DNA of 64,000 bases. Source: Mesotaenium endlicherianum. Taxonomy: Eukaryota > Streptophyta > Zygnematophyceae > Zygnematales > Mesotaeniaceae. Both the position numbers and the translations under genes were made by a program. The notes beneath the pieces are model-generated. The model was not told where the DNA came from. It saw only the letters and a list, made by a program, of their open reading frames with translations, and ran no database searches. Shown in pieces: positions 1 to 10,278 of the stretch. Numbering within the stretch: the stretch's first letter is position 1; the number at the start of each line of letters is the position of its first letter. Location of the stretch: positions 611,335-675,334 of the forward strand of contig WELA01007202.1 in the NCBI GenBank assembly GCA_009602735.1. The letters are read 5' to 3'.

Positions 1-5
1 CCCTC

Positions 6-62
<57 letters not shown>

Positions 63-260
63 CGTGTGTGTGCGCTGTCAGTGGCTGCCAGGTGCTCTCT
101 TTCTCTCCCGCTTGCTCTCTCTCCTCTCTCTCTCCCTCCCCCCCCCCTTCTCTCTCTCCATCTCTCTCTTGCAGCGTCTTGTCTCCTCCAACAGCTCGGC
201 CATGCTGTTGGCGTTTGTGTTCACTCTCTTTACCCCCACCCCCCTTCCCTCCCCCCCACA
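1..260. repeat. CT/GT microsatellite and pyrimidine-rich tract
   Basis: Positions 6-51 are an uninterrupted CT dinucleotide run. It is followed by a TG run to about 75 and then by C/T-rich sequence to about 260. Reading frames here are low-complexity S/L/P-rich strings and are not genes. A similar CT-rich stretch lies inside hAT copy E (about 38005-38095), and a GA-rich one lies in copy C (about 60720-60810), so this tract may belong to hAT copy A; that is inference. Confidence 0.9.
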
Positions 261-974
261 GAAAACACATGTACGCCCGCAGCTGTCTGTAAGACGCATT
301 GCACGCGCGTCACCAACCCCCAGCTCAGCCTGCCCCTTCCACCCACAGCCACTCTTGCCAGCCCACAGGTGCAGATGCCGTCGGACACGCAGACCAGTTG
401 GGGCCAAGGGTGCGCAGTGTCAGCAGTGGCCTCGCCTCCGCCATCTGTCGGCCTCCGCCGTATGTCGGCCCCACGTCAGGTGCCGCCACCTGGCTCGCCT
501 CCTCTGAGGTAACCTTGCTGCTGCACTGGGCTTGTCTGCCTCTTCTGCCTCTCCCACCTGCATGCCTCTTCCACTTGCAGGCGCGATAGCGGGGGGGCTT
601 TTGGTCAGGTTCATGTTCAGGGGTTTAGTTAGGGTTCAGGTGCTGCTTAGGAAGAGAAGTGCAGAGTGGGTTGATTCCAGCTCCAGGCAAAAGCTGAGGA
701 GGGCCGCGTGGTTCTCTCTACTGGTGCGTAGTGAAGTTCAAGTTTTTGGAAGGGCTGAGGTCAGCGGTTGAGGGCTTAGGGCTTCTGTTCAGATGCGCAG
801 CCTGCGAGGGCTTGTCCAAGCATAGTTCGACTTTTGTTTCGTTGTTTTTTTTACTTATGTTACTGGTGCTGTTTCTTCTTCTCGATGTTCATTATGCTGT
901 CAACTCTGCATCTTGTATGGAAGGAAATAAAATGCGTTATGTCTGTATATTCTCATTTGTAAGCACCTTTTTTT

Positions 975-1095
975 GCTGTAGGCTACTATCTCGACCCCGA
1001 GTTTCAAGCTATTGCTCCTGGACCGTCAACAAGTGTGTACTCACCGAGTGGCTTGACGTGCATTAAGAACCTTGTCAGAGGAGGTGCGACATAGT
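975..1095 (+). pseudogene. hAT transposase exon remnant
   Basis: From 975 the DNA aligns with the start of the last transposase exon of element B (33801 onward). Both have a 3' splice site (here TGCTGTAG), then GCTACTATCT and a GACCCCGAGTTTCAAG-like stretch encoding YYLDPEFQ. Further matches are a GTGTACTCACCGAGTGG block and CCTTGTCAGAGG. The reading frame breaks after about ten residues and ends in TAG near 1092-1094, so it cannot encode a functional C-terminal transposase region. The rest of the exon, including the dimerisation region, is absent. It shows that copy A once carried transposase and has lost most of it. Confidence 0.75.
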
Positions 1096-1921
1096 AGAGT
1101 TTACATGTATATAACTGAATTAGCATGTACATAATAGAGAAAGTGGAAGTTGAGGAACTGAACACATTTTGAATCAATTTTTGGTAACTTATTGCAATGT
1201 GTGATGGTGTAGAGTTTGTGACGATGAGATGAGGATAATTTGGTGTATCATGTGGTTTTGTTGCTGTTGCCTAAGACATAAATAATAAGAGCCATTGTGA
1301 ACATGATAGACATAGTTTCTCATTCAATTAGTTCAAAGAAAGCTTCTTCACAAAATATATGAGCGACATATTCTAGACATGTGACATAAACAATTCAAGG
1401 AACACATTGTCACATACCTATTAGGTAACTCATAACTCACATGTGATTTGTACTACCATCCAATAATGCCCACCTTCTGCTAGCGGATAAAAAGGGTTGG
1501 TTGACAATAATTATAAGTCACTAATTAATAGCACCCCCACATTTGAGAGAATACTTATTTGGCACTGAGGTTAGGCTTTGCGTCTTACACTAGGTGGCGG
1601 GGGTGCACATCCGCCTGCCATCGGCCGGCTTGATAGAGAAAATGGAGATAATTTTTTGTGAATCCTTCAAGCATGCCGGGGAGCCCGAAAAAGCATAACA
1701 GTCCACCAAAAAAAAAGTCCAATTTGAACAAAAAAACGTGACAACCGCGACGTTGTACTTTTGCGCGTGCGACCACCAAGGAACGTCGACGTCAAGCTTA
1801 CGTAACGTCAACGGCGTCGTGACTTGGCGCACTAAGCGAACTAACCTTCTTTTTTGAACATCGAACTAAGCGAACTAGCGAACTTAGCGAACTAAGCGAA
1901 CAAGCGAACGGCGTAACCCTG

Positions 1922-2827
1922 TCTGAGTTCCAAGGGTCTTTTCAGAAACTCTTGGATAGATGCTTCATCGATCATCGCACTACATCTAGAGATCATCCGC
2001 AAGCAGATGGCCTGGCAGAAAAGATGGTGCAAACCATTAAGTCTGCTTTACGCAAGTTTTGCCTGGAGCATGACAAGCGTGACTGGGATCTGGCCCTACC
2101 ATGGCTGGTTATGGATTACAAATTTAGCAAGCAAGCTGCCTTGGCGAATTACTCGCCATATCAGATACTGTTTGGCAGAAGTCCACTAGTGCCCAGCAGC
2201 ATCAAGCAGGAGATTGAACAGGTGAAAGACCTGGACAGCCCTGAGGAACAACTAAAGGTGATGGTACGTCGTAAGGCGTTATTTGATCGCATGATGCCGG
2301 CTGCACTGGACAATCTGAAAATTGCACAGAAAAGAGATACACAGCGTTACGCCAGAACGCGAGACGGGAGTTACCGCCTACAGATGACGCAGATTCAAGA
2401 AGGAGACTTTGTCTACCGCAAGCGCCAGACCAAGACCACCATCGACACCAGCTCAGGTGCAGTGATCTTACGCGTGAAACATGCGTTTGACAATGGCGTG
2501 TTAGAACTGGAAGATTCTGATGGTAAAACCATGAGAGACCACGTGCAGAATTGTTCGCTTTGCCATTTGCCGAATATTGATCCTACGATTAGGGTTGTGC
2601 CCGAGGAATTGGTGCCAGCCACGCCTTGTGCCAGCTGCAATGTACTGGATGATCAGGAAGCAATGGTAACTTGCGATAAGTGTGGTGCCCGTTGGCATAC
2701 TTTTTGCATAGGCGAGGAAGAGATTATGGCAGGACAATGGGAATGCCCTGACTGCCTTCCTAAACCCCTAGCCGCGGGGCTGGAAAATAATAGCTTTCAG
2801 CAGAAAAGGCAGGGACGCCTCAGCTGA
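1922..2827 (+). CDS. Ty3/gypsy-type integrase (3' part) with C-terminal PHD finger
   Basis: This is the C-terminal part of a retroelement pol protein. The frame is open from the hAT junction: S-E-F-Q-G precedes LLDRCFIDHRTTS, then HPQADGLAEK, the integrase motif that supplies the catalytic Glu (codon at 2018-2020). Next come the usual integrase tail (Y-S-P-Y-Q-I-L-F-G, about 2150) and an N-C-S-L-C-H-L-P-N box (about 2549). Codons 226-268 counted from 1952 (nt 2627-2755) form a complete C4HC3 PHD finger: C-x2-C-x11-C-x2-C-x4-H-x2-C-x12-C-x2-C, with Trp two residues before the seventh Cys. PHD fingers typically read histone H3 tails; here it sits where chromoviruses carry a chromodomain. The stop at 2825-2827 abuts a polypurine tract. 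The N-terminal part is displaced by hAT copy A. A decayed relative lies at 44990-46040. Confidence 0.85.
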   Translation, partial: SEFQGSFQKLLDRCFIDHRTTSRDHPQADGLAEKMVQTIKSALRKFCLEHDKRDWDLALPWLVMDYKFSKQAALANYSPYQILFGRSPLVPSSIKQEIEQVKDLDSPEEQLKVMVRRKALFDRMMPAALDNLKIAQKRDTQRYARTRDGSYRLQMTQIQEGDFVYRKRQTKTTIDTSSGAVILRVKHAFDNGVLELEDSDGKTMRDHVQNCSLCHLPNIDPTIRVVPEELVPATPCASCNVLDDQEAMVTCDKCGARWHTFCIGEEEIMAGQWECPDCLPKPLAAGLENNSFQQKRQGRLS

Positions 2828-2837
2828 AAGGGAGGGG
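2827..2837 (+). other. Polypurine tract of the PHD-integrase retroelement
   Basis: AAAGGGAGGGG lies between the integrase stop codon and the TG that begins the LTR at 2838. This is the expected place and composition for the plus-strand primer of an LTR retroelement. Confidence 0.75.
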
Positions 2838-3223
2838 TGTAAGAGGAATTAAGGCAAGGCAAGTATTTTTACATTTTCTGCTAAGGCTTAAGAGAAGCAG
2901 ATGGTGAGGGCTGAGGAAAGTAAACAAAGCCCCGAGAGTTGGTTATGGTTGCATGGTGCAAGTTCAGGAGCCCAGGGATGGGTTAACCCTGGTAAGGCTT
3001 GTGCAAAGATTGATCGACCATGTTTGCCCGCACGTGAGGAGGGCCACCGACACATCGACCAGGTCGAAGGCACACGTGCTGAAAGGCCACGCACGTGCCG
3101 ACGCACCGACACTGTTAGGCACGACAGCTGTCGCGACTACTGTCCGTTTGACGGTGCCGCACGCGCAGCACAAGCTACGGCCACCCAGGTACGGAAAGTC
3201 AACGTTGACTCACCGACCACTTG
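2838..3223 (+). repeat. 3' LTR (first part) of the PHD-integrase retroelement
   Basis: The LTR starts TGTAAGAGGAATTAAGG directly after the polypurine tract. The first 300 bp recur with modest divergence at 16529-16847, which supports it as a discrete repeat. Element R1 interrupts it: ACTTG at 3219-3223 is repeated at 15378-15382 on the far side, where the LTR presumably continues. The frames at 2901-3279 are not conserved between the two copies and are not genes. Confidence 0.75.
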
Positions 3224-3967
3224 TGAAAGGGGCAGAGTGCCCTAGTGGAAGCGTAGTGACTCACGAGGAACAAAGCTAGTTGCAATCATACTCAAGAGTG
3301 CAGCGGCATATTGCTAAGAAAGCTTAGGAAAATTACTTGACATTTTGAGTGGCAAGAAACTGCTCACAAATGATGTAGGATGAAAGGTCTTGTCATTACC
3401 AACCCGTAGGAATTTACAGAAGTGAAAACTGATAAGAAACAAAGAGTTTATGCCTATTTATGATTTTATGCCTAAGTGCTCCTCCCTAGGAGGAAGCTAC
3501 GGATTTTCCTAAGTGTTCGTCAAATCGTCCCTTCCAGAATATTCGTGAGTAAGCCAGATCAGTCTAATCTGACGTGTTGGGCCAAATTCACGTCCACATA
3601 CATGCATCGACATTACTAGAATATTCTATCTTAGACGCGCTAGGCTAAACCGAAACTTCTAGGTAAATCGACCTAGTCGGCACTCCGCGTCAGCCGAACT
3701 TATGTGAAGGTTCGAGTTCATTCTAACGGGCCAGATCGCTCGACGCTGTCGGTCAATCCGACGGTCGCGCTCACCGCGAATTAAGGACAGTCGTCAACCG
3801 ACCTCAAAACTAATTAATCTTCGAAAATCCATAACTCTCTCAATACTTGACCAAATTCGATGAACTTTATACCAAAATGACCACAAGAATGCAATCTACA
3901 CTACTATACAATCAAGACATACTTTCATGAAACTCAAAAATGCACTTTATAAACCTATGACCTTACA
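3224..3967 (-). repeat. R1 3' LTR
   Basis: The repeat is 744 bp, reads TG...CA on the plus strand, and matches 14634-15377 along its full length. A third copy, the solo LTR at 43185-43913, is inverted relative to these. The integrase frame runs 13 bp into this LTR before its stop. Confidence 0.93.
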
Positions 3968-5505
3968 TCATCCCCCTCCTCAAATTGCGACGTCCTCGAC
4001 GCATTCTGCAGATAACGTCTCAACTTACTCTTACAATGAGTCAAGTTGGCCTCTGGCTCCCAAGTGTTGTCGTCTGCATGGTAGCCTTTCCACTTGACCA
4101 GATACTCTTGGACAAATCGTTGACCTCGCTTCACTCGTCGATCGCCGACAATCGCCTCCACTTCATATTCCAATACATCATCGATCTCGACCGGTGGTGG
4201 CGGTGTAGGTAGGCGTCTCGGATGTCCTTCATTCGGGTCAACGTATGGCCGTAGACAACTGACATGGAACACATCATGGATACGCGAGCCTGAAGGAAGT
4301 TCCAACTTGTAGGCCACTGGATTCACCTGCTTGAGCACTACAAAGGGACCTGTAAACCGTGCCCGCAGTTTCTTCTTGCCTTTGAAAGGTAGGTTCTCTG
4401 TGGACAAGAGTACTTTGTTGCCCACATGGAATGTCACTTCCCTCCTGTGCTTGTTACCATGCTTGACCTGCTCTTCCTGTGCCTTCCAAATGCACGTCTT
4501 CGCCATGTGCCAAGTGTTGGCCATCTGCTCCATAAAAGCTTGTGTAGTAGGAACTTGAGTCTCCTTGGCCTTCTCCAACAAGATGTTCCCTGGATGATAT
4601 ACTTCTCGCCCATAAACCATAGCGAATGGTGACTGCTTGGTCGATCCCTGCATCCTGTTGTTGTAGGCAAACTCCAATCCTGGCAGCTTCTTGTCGCACT
4701 CTGAAGGGTCCTCCATAGTGAAACTCCTGAGCACCTCTTGCAGAGTTCTGTTGAGCCTCTCACTTTGCCCATCTGTCTGAGGGTGATAGGAAGTGCTCAT
4801 ACTCAGCTTGGTCCCCATCAAAGTAAACAATGACCGCCAAAAGTTGCTAGTAAACCTTGGATCCCGATCTGAAACAATCACCTTCGGCAACCCATGTAGC
4901 CTGAAAATATGATCAAAGAATAGCCGTGCCACATCCGCTGCCGTAGAAGTCTCCTTCATGGGAATGAAGTGAGCCATCTTGCTGAGTCTGTCAGACACAA
5001 CCCATACTGCATCGTGCCCTTGACCACTGACTGGTAACGATGTGATGAAGTCCATAGCAATCTGCTCCCAAGGATACTCTGGAATAGGCAGGGGCCGCAA
5101 TGTACCTCCCTTCTTTTGATTTGGTGTCTTGTTTCTCTGGCACGCATCGCAACTCCTGATCCACTCCTCGATGTCCTTGTCCATATTTTTCCAGTAGTAA
5201 TCCCGCTTCAGTACGCTTGCCGTCTTCTCGCTTCCAAAGTGTCCAGCATATNGTAATCCCGCTTCAGTACGCTTGCCGTCTTCTCGCTTCCAAAGTGTCC
5301 AGCATATAGGCAGTCATGATGCTCCGCAAGTAGTAACTCTCGTAGCTCCTTGATGTCAGGGATGACCACTCTCCTGGAATCACCATAATACCATAGGCCG
5401 TCTTTCTTCTGCATACTCGAGTTGGACTCAGCTGCTCCACCATCAGCAAACTCTGGGTCCTCCTCATAACCTCTCTGAAGCTTCTTCTTGAAGTCCATAT
5501 TCTCC
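3955..5505 (-). pseudogene. R1 integrase with chromodomain (frame broken by assembly duplication)
   Basis: Read on the minus strand, 5505-5308 gives the end of the RNase H/linker region and the His part of the HHCC zinc domain (ELLLAEHHDCLYAGHFG). From 5184 it continues with C-D-A-C-Q, then the DDE core: first Asp in W-E-Q-I-A-M-D-F, second in V-S-D-R-D-P-R-F and Glu in HPQTDGQSERLN. A C-terminal chromodomain follows (EYEVEAIVGDRR, YLVKWKGYHADDNTWEPEANL, about 4130-3995). The frame is open to the stop at 3955 except at the 55-bp duplication described at 5197-5307. Removing one copy joins the two parts in one frame. Chromodomain integrases direct insertion to modified chromatin. The 5' end is cut at the piggyBac TTAA (5506-5509). 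Confidence 0.88.
5197..5307. other. Unmerged assembly overlap (55-bp exact duplication around one N)
   Basis: Positions 5197-5251 and 5253-5307 are identical and are separated by a single N at 5252, the usual signature of two contigs joined without merging their overlap. The copy offset is 56 bp, and removing 56 bp brings the upstream and downstream integrase parts into the same frame. Confidence 0.92.
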
Positions 5506-6187
5506 TTAACACTAGGTCTCTCAAGGAAAAGACCATATATGGTCCAATAATGCACCCCCTAAGTCACACTATATTGAAATAACCACTGAAGCTATGACTA
5601 TGTGTGATAGACCATTAGAGAGCTTACATCACAAGGTATTGCACTGGCCATGTGGCCCGCAATTTTCGGAAAGATAAGGTGTACTTTCCGTACAAAGTGT
5701 GTACGGTAACAAGAAACGAGCAAATAGGGCCAACTTTGACTTCACACACTATGAGTTTGGATTTGAACCAGTAGTTGTTGATTTAATCTGGGGCAGGCAT
5801 GTGTCTTACCTATCATATGAAACAGATTTCACTTCATTCTAATCAGTAGCTTTGTGCAAGCACACTGTGTACTTAGTGGACCATATGGGGTCCGGGTATT
5901 TTTCGTACTTTTTAGTGCCTCATGCAACAAAGCATCACAGTTAATAATTCATAATTTATTCTTTACACATGCAAATAGTAATCTGTAAAGTGGAGCTTGA
6001 AAGTAAGGTTTTACTTTACTCACAAAAAAATATTTATATACAAAATAATGAATTAAAATGATTAAAAATGAATTATTAACTGCAAAATATTGCAGAATCG
6101 ACAGCTTTGCACACATGAAGCTGAACTGTTTATGGAGCACAATGTCTTTCATATATGTTTTTGTTGCAGGTCCTCTGCTCTACAGTC

Positions 6188-8598
6188 CTACTTGTTAGTG
6201 CTACTCAGCTTGTAGGGGCCACTATCTACATGTGCTATGTGCCTGTTGGTATGGTACTCCTCAAAGCAAGGCGCGGGGCAAAGCGCTACTCCACACGTCG
6301 CGCACCAATAGCTAGGCCTCACCTTACTCTTCTCATGGCCTAGGTCATACAGCTTGCTCCTGCACACTACACACCCTGGTCTAGAGCCTCCTGGAACGTG
6401 CTCAGGGAAATGTCTCCCTAGGAACCTGTCCATTCCAGCCCGCCCCGCACTCCAGCGAAAGCGCCTCCCCTCATGTGGATCATGAAAGTCTGTCATCTCC
6501 GCGACAACATCTAACATGAAGGGATACCTATCACTCTCAGGATGGGCCAGGTTGTACAGGATGTAGGCATTGGCCAGGGCAGCATCAAACAGACCCCATT
6601 ATAGTTTATGCCACCACTTGAAGCTGACAGCAGCACTCTCGACAGAATAGTTATCTCTTAGAAAGAGTTTGTCAAATTGACCGACAGCATCTTTGTGTTT
6701 GTTGTAGTGCACCACAAAGTCTGGAGCACTTATGGACTTCAAACTCCCATCACTCTGCCTCTTCTCAACTTCATTCACCTCAAGACCAGCAGCTGTGGAC
6801 AAAAAGTGCACTAGCATCTTGTCTTGCCAGACCATAGCAATTTGCCCCGGGTAATCACACACAAGAGCCATATAGTCTCCCTGAGTTGGTTTTTTCTGAC
6901 CTCTTGGGATGGGCAATACCAAGGCACTTCCTTTACCATCTGGGGTCTTAGGCATGTCTTTTCTATTTGGCATAACTGTGCCAGTTGCTACATGACCTCT
7001 CTCAGCTAGGACTTTCAAGAGTGTCGATGATGTGAAGCCTCTGTCCAGGACAAAAGAGTAAGTCTGTTTGTCTGGCAGACCCTCAATCAAATCTAAAACA
7101 GTAACAACCTGTGACCTGCCAGGCTCTTTATCAAACACTGTGAAGTCATAGCANTAATAGCAGTAGTAACTTGTACTATTACAGGCCACAAACAACTCTA
7201 TACCGAACTTATGTGGCTTCTTTGGCATGTACACTCTCACAGGGCAACTTCTATTTCTAAGGGGGATCAACCTCTCGTCTATTGTTATGTCATGCCCAAA
7301 ATTATAGTGGGCTTTGAACTTGTGCCTCAACCTATCTATGATAGGCAGACACTGCCACAGCTTGTAGGTCCTAGAGGTCTTAGGAAAGCACTCCCTACCC
7401 AAGTTTGACTTGAGGTGAGAATATCTTTTTATGTCCTGCCACCTGTTCCTGGACATGAAGGTTCCAAAGGAAACCTGATAGGTCCACTTGTATCAGACCT
7501 CCAATAATAAGGTATTCTAGGCAGAGGGTTCAGGGCCATGGCATGGTAAAGACCATGCCGAACACCCATCTCAGTGAGAGTAACCGGCTTCCAATCTTTG
7601 GCCTTGTTCAAGTTTGCATATGCATTTGTCTCATTGACAAGCAGTTCAAACCAATCTATGCCTATGAACAGGCACAGCACAGCAAAGGGAGGGTACTTCA
7701 GAAATGTCTAAGAATTGACACCTCTCAGTCCAGAGGTTGAAGAGCCACCTGGCTGCTGCCTCCATGGATACTTCTCACCATGAACTGGAGGTCTCCAGTT
7801 GTATTCCTCCTCAGCTGTACCTTCCCAAAGGTGCTCCTCCTCCATGGGATCTCCTTCTTCTTCCAGCTCACCATCAGAGGAATGCAGCTCCTCATCACTG
7901 ACACCTACAACCTTCTTATACCTGCTGCTATTCCTCTTCTTTTGAATTAGTTTGGCCTTCCTCCTCCTCTCCCTTTTCTCATTTCTATCTATAGGATCAG
8001 TAAGCAGCACCTGCTTACCCTTTCCGGTGTCAGGCCTGCCCTTCTTCCTCATAGTATCCTCGTCCTCCTCCTCCTCCTCCTCCTCCTCATCCTCCTCCTC
8101 CTCATCAGCATCATTAGACCTTGGCTGGGAGTCATCGTTTGGGTCTTGGGAGGAAGAAATCAGACCTTGACTGCTAGCCTCCCTAGAATTTGCAAGTAAA
8201 GAGGCCCCTGAGGAAACCAAGCCAAAACGAACTACATGCGGCTCGGAATAAAACCAAGACTCTTCAGGCACAGTAGAGAGGTACTCCCTGACCTGCCATG
8301 CCTCCCATTGCTTCTTTTCTTTGTCATACAACACTTCTATGAGCCATGAGTTCTCCTTTTTAGTCCTCACAACCTCTTTTCTCACAATTCCGACTAAGAA
8401 AAACTCTATGTAATATTGTCCAAATGTCTTTTCCGCCCATGCATCTCCAGAAGGTGGCAGGGATGAGTAATTTACCACCCACAACAATTTCTGGCGCATT
8501 TGAAGAATAAGCCATGGCTCTAAGAGCTTTTTAGTGACCTCGGGTATGACAGACTTTTTACTTGAAATCTTGTTGTGAACCTGAACTTTGAACCTCAC
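6188..8598 (-). pseudogene. piggyBac transposase, inactivated
   Basis: The minus-strand frame begins near 8598. It has an acidic, low-complexity N-terminal region (a long E/D run encoded by the TCC repeat at 8060-8104) and then the DDE_Tnp_1_7-type core. Visible motifs are IGIDWFELLVNETNAY (about 7660), ITIDERLIPLRNR with the first catalytic Asp (about 7290), MPKKPHKFGIE, FVLDRGFTSSTLL with the second Asp (about 7040) and YNKHKDAVGQFDK (about 6690). The last is where most relatives have GVD, so a third Asp may be lost. A Cys-rich C-terminal domain follows (CVVCRS, WCATCGVALCPAPC, about 6390-6240). Lesions are a TAG at 7708-7710, a frameshift near 7480 and a TAA at 6599-6601 between WWHKL and WGLFD. 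There is also an N at 7154. Mature members are usually about 600 residues, so this is a near-full-length relic. Confidence 0.88.
8060..8104. repeat. TCC trinucleotide repeat in the acidic region of piggyBac transposase
   Basis: An imperfect run of TCC units on the plus strand encodes a Glu/Asp tract on the minus strand. It is prone to length change and lies outside the catalytic core. Confidence 0.85.
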
Positions 8599-8805
8599 TG
8601 TTTGACTCTAACTTTGTCGTTAATGATCAGAAGACCATTTTGCATTTTTTCGCCTAAGGTTCAAGTCTGTACAGTTCGTTTGAGCCATAGATTGTACCAT
8701 TTGGTCAACTGTAGCACCCTGGAGGTCAGCGCTGAAAAATGGGGGTTAGCTAGACCATATATGGTCCGAGGACCATATATGGTCCGATGGGATACCTAGT
8801 GTTAA

Positions 8806-10205
8806 AGGATGGTCTTTTCTCTTGACCTTTGGAAGGTGCTTGGTTGGACACTGCTCTTTGAAGTGGCCCAATTGCTGGCAATGGAAGCAAATCGACTTTG
8901 CTGAGGGTGGTCTTGGCTTAGTCCTACAACCACCTCTTCCATAGTCACCTCGAGAGTAACCACCTCTTCCTCTAGACTGTATAGCATTATACTCATACTC
9001 GTACTCAGCACCCTGATCATCCTCCTTCAATTGCATTGTAGGAACCGTGGGGCTTTTTGACAATCTTAGGCACCAAAGCAATACTTTGGCGCTTGTAATT
9101 GAACTGCTGCTGATCCCAGGCATCAGCGTCCTGGATCGAGTTGGCCAGTTTCTCATACTTCTTTTCAGCAAAATGACCAGAGACCTTGAATTTCCAGCCA
9201 TACTTGAAGTATGCTATCCTATACCGGTCTGGCAAATCTGGCTGCTTCATCATGTTCTCTTGGAACTTCTGAGCAAGCAACTGAAGTGGTCTGCTTTAGT
9301 GTCAAGGAGATCATTGCATAGACAGCTTTCTCCTGCTGATTGATGACATCAAACTTTTCAAGCTGTTTTTTTGACAAACTCTATCCAAGAAGGGTCACCG
9401 AGTTGCTGAGCCTTACGCTCTCCTTTCCAATAGAGCCACCAGTTTGCTGCACTGCCTTTTCGTAGAGCACCAATGTGCCTGACCTTCTTGTAATTCTGCA
9501 GCTCTGGGTAGTTCTCCAGCCAATGCTCAACATCAGCGAGAAACTTGATCTGGTAATCCTTTTTGTTTCCCTCAGGACCAAAGTCCTGGGGAGGTTTTGA
9601 TTTAAACGTACTAGGCCCTCTGCCACCACCACCAGTGGTTTGAGAACCCACTTCATGTCTGTCTCGGAGCAAGGACATTATGATTCTTTTGTCCTCCTGT
9701 TGGGTCTGATACATGCTCCCAATCTGCAATTGCATTTGCACGAACAATGCTCCCAAATCTACACTCTGAGGTGGGAGTCTAGCAAATGCAGCAGGAGCAG
9801 TGGCATCCACGCGCTGAGGAGTGTCCCTAATAGTCCCTCTCGCTCCTGCAGCAGCAATTCCTGCCGCATTGAGCCGGTCACGAAATGACCTAGGGGTACA
9901 TTGAGTTGTACAGCAGGAGGTGGGTTCAGAACATTGGCCCTTGATGCCATAAGTTCTTTGACAATGCGGTCGTTCGCTGGCTGTCCTTCTCTCCATTCTG
10001 TATCTTCAGCAGCCTTTGCTAATTGTTCAACTTCTAATCCGGCTCTCTTCTCCTCAACCTGCTGTGCTGCGACTGCGGCAATAGCAGCTGCCTCATTTGC
10101 AACCTCTCTAGCTGCAAGATCTGCCATTGCTTCAGAACAGGTACGGGTTCCCGCTACATGGCTTTCAGCCTGGCTTTCGACATTCTCGTTATCTTGGTTC
10201 TCCAT
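8806..10205 (-). pseudogene. R2 gag polyprotein, truncated and frameshifted
   Basis: The minus-strand reading starts with ATG at 10205 after an LTR and primer site. An Ala/Glu-rich N-terminal part leads into a gag-like region (9996-9358: W-L-E-N-Y-P-E-L-Q-N-Y, GALRKGSAANWWLYW). Further gag sequence lies at 9280-9017, and a CCHC zinc knuckle C-F-H-C-x4-G-H-x4-C lies near 8870. At least two frame changes are needed to read it through. The frame ends at the piggyBac TTAA (8802-8805). No protease, reverse transcriptase or integrase of this element follows, so R2 is a 5' fragment. Its gag differs from the R1 gag at 13565-14596. Confidence 0.8.
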
Positions 10206-10265
10206 GTCTCGGGAGTTGCTAGGTTGAGACCTTGTCCTTACGATACAAAGAAGACTGTGATAACT

Positions 10266-10277
10266 GCTCCGATACCA
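10266..10277 (-). other. R2 primer binding site
   Basis: The minus strand reads TGGTATCGGAGC one base inside the LTR boundary. This closely resembles the initiator-tRNA-Met primer site (TGGTATCAGAGC) of plant Ty3/gypsy elements. It fixes the LTR edge at 10279 and the orientation as minus. Confidence 0.8.
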
Positions 10278-10278
10278 C

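Larger units (their letters stand above)
1..1921 (+). mobile_element. hAT-family element copy A, right part (left end outside window)
   Basis: The segment ends at 1921 with ...GGCGTAACCCTG, the reverse complement of the CAGGGTTACG terminus of complete element B (27673-36012). The subterminal stretch 1585-1921 matches the right arm of B (about 35680-36012): a GTGGCGGG box, a poly-A run, GTCGACGTC, CGTCGTGACTTGGCG and repeated CTAAGCGAACTAGCGAAC units. A transposase remnant lies at 975-1095. The element interrupts a retroelement integrase frame that resumes at 1922. The first 8 bp after the terminus (1922-1929, TCTGAGTT) should recur beyond the left edge of the window. I recognise nothing else in 261-974 or 1101-1584. 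The boundary at 1921 is firm; the leftward extent is inferred. Confidence 0.75.
5510..8801 (-). mobile_element. piggyBac-type DNA transposon
   Basis: This 3292-bp element is flanked by TTAA on both sides (5506-5509 and 8802-8805), the hallmark of piggyBac insertion. Its ends are inverted: CACTAGGT at 5510 and ACCTAGTG at 8794-8801. A subterminal palindrome GACCATATATGGTC occurs once near the left end (about 5530) and twice in tandem near the right end (about 8753-8785). The minus strand carries a decayed piggyBac transposase. The left flank is R1 integrase and the right flank is the gag of a different retroelement, so the insertion site is a chimera. I recognise nothing in the non-coding left arm (about 5560-6187). 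Confidence 0.9.

Noticed and set aside
2975-2995. GGGTTAACCCTGG as a hAT terminus
   Set aside because: It is an internal palindrome of the PHD-retroelement LTR, present at both LTR copies, and is not followed by hAT arm sequence.
3700-3740. tRNA B-box-like GGTTCGAGTTC in the R1 LTR
   Set aside because: No matching A box or foldable stems. It recurs only because the LTR is repeated.
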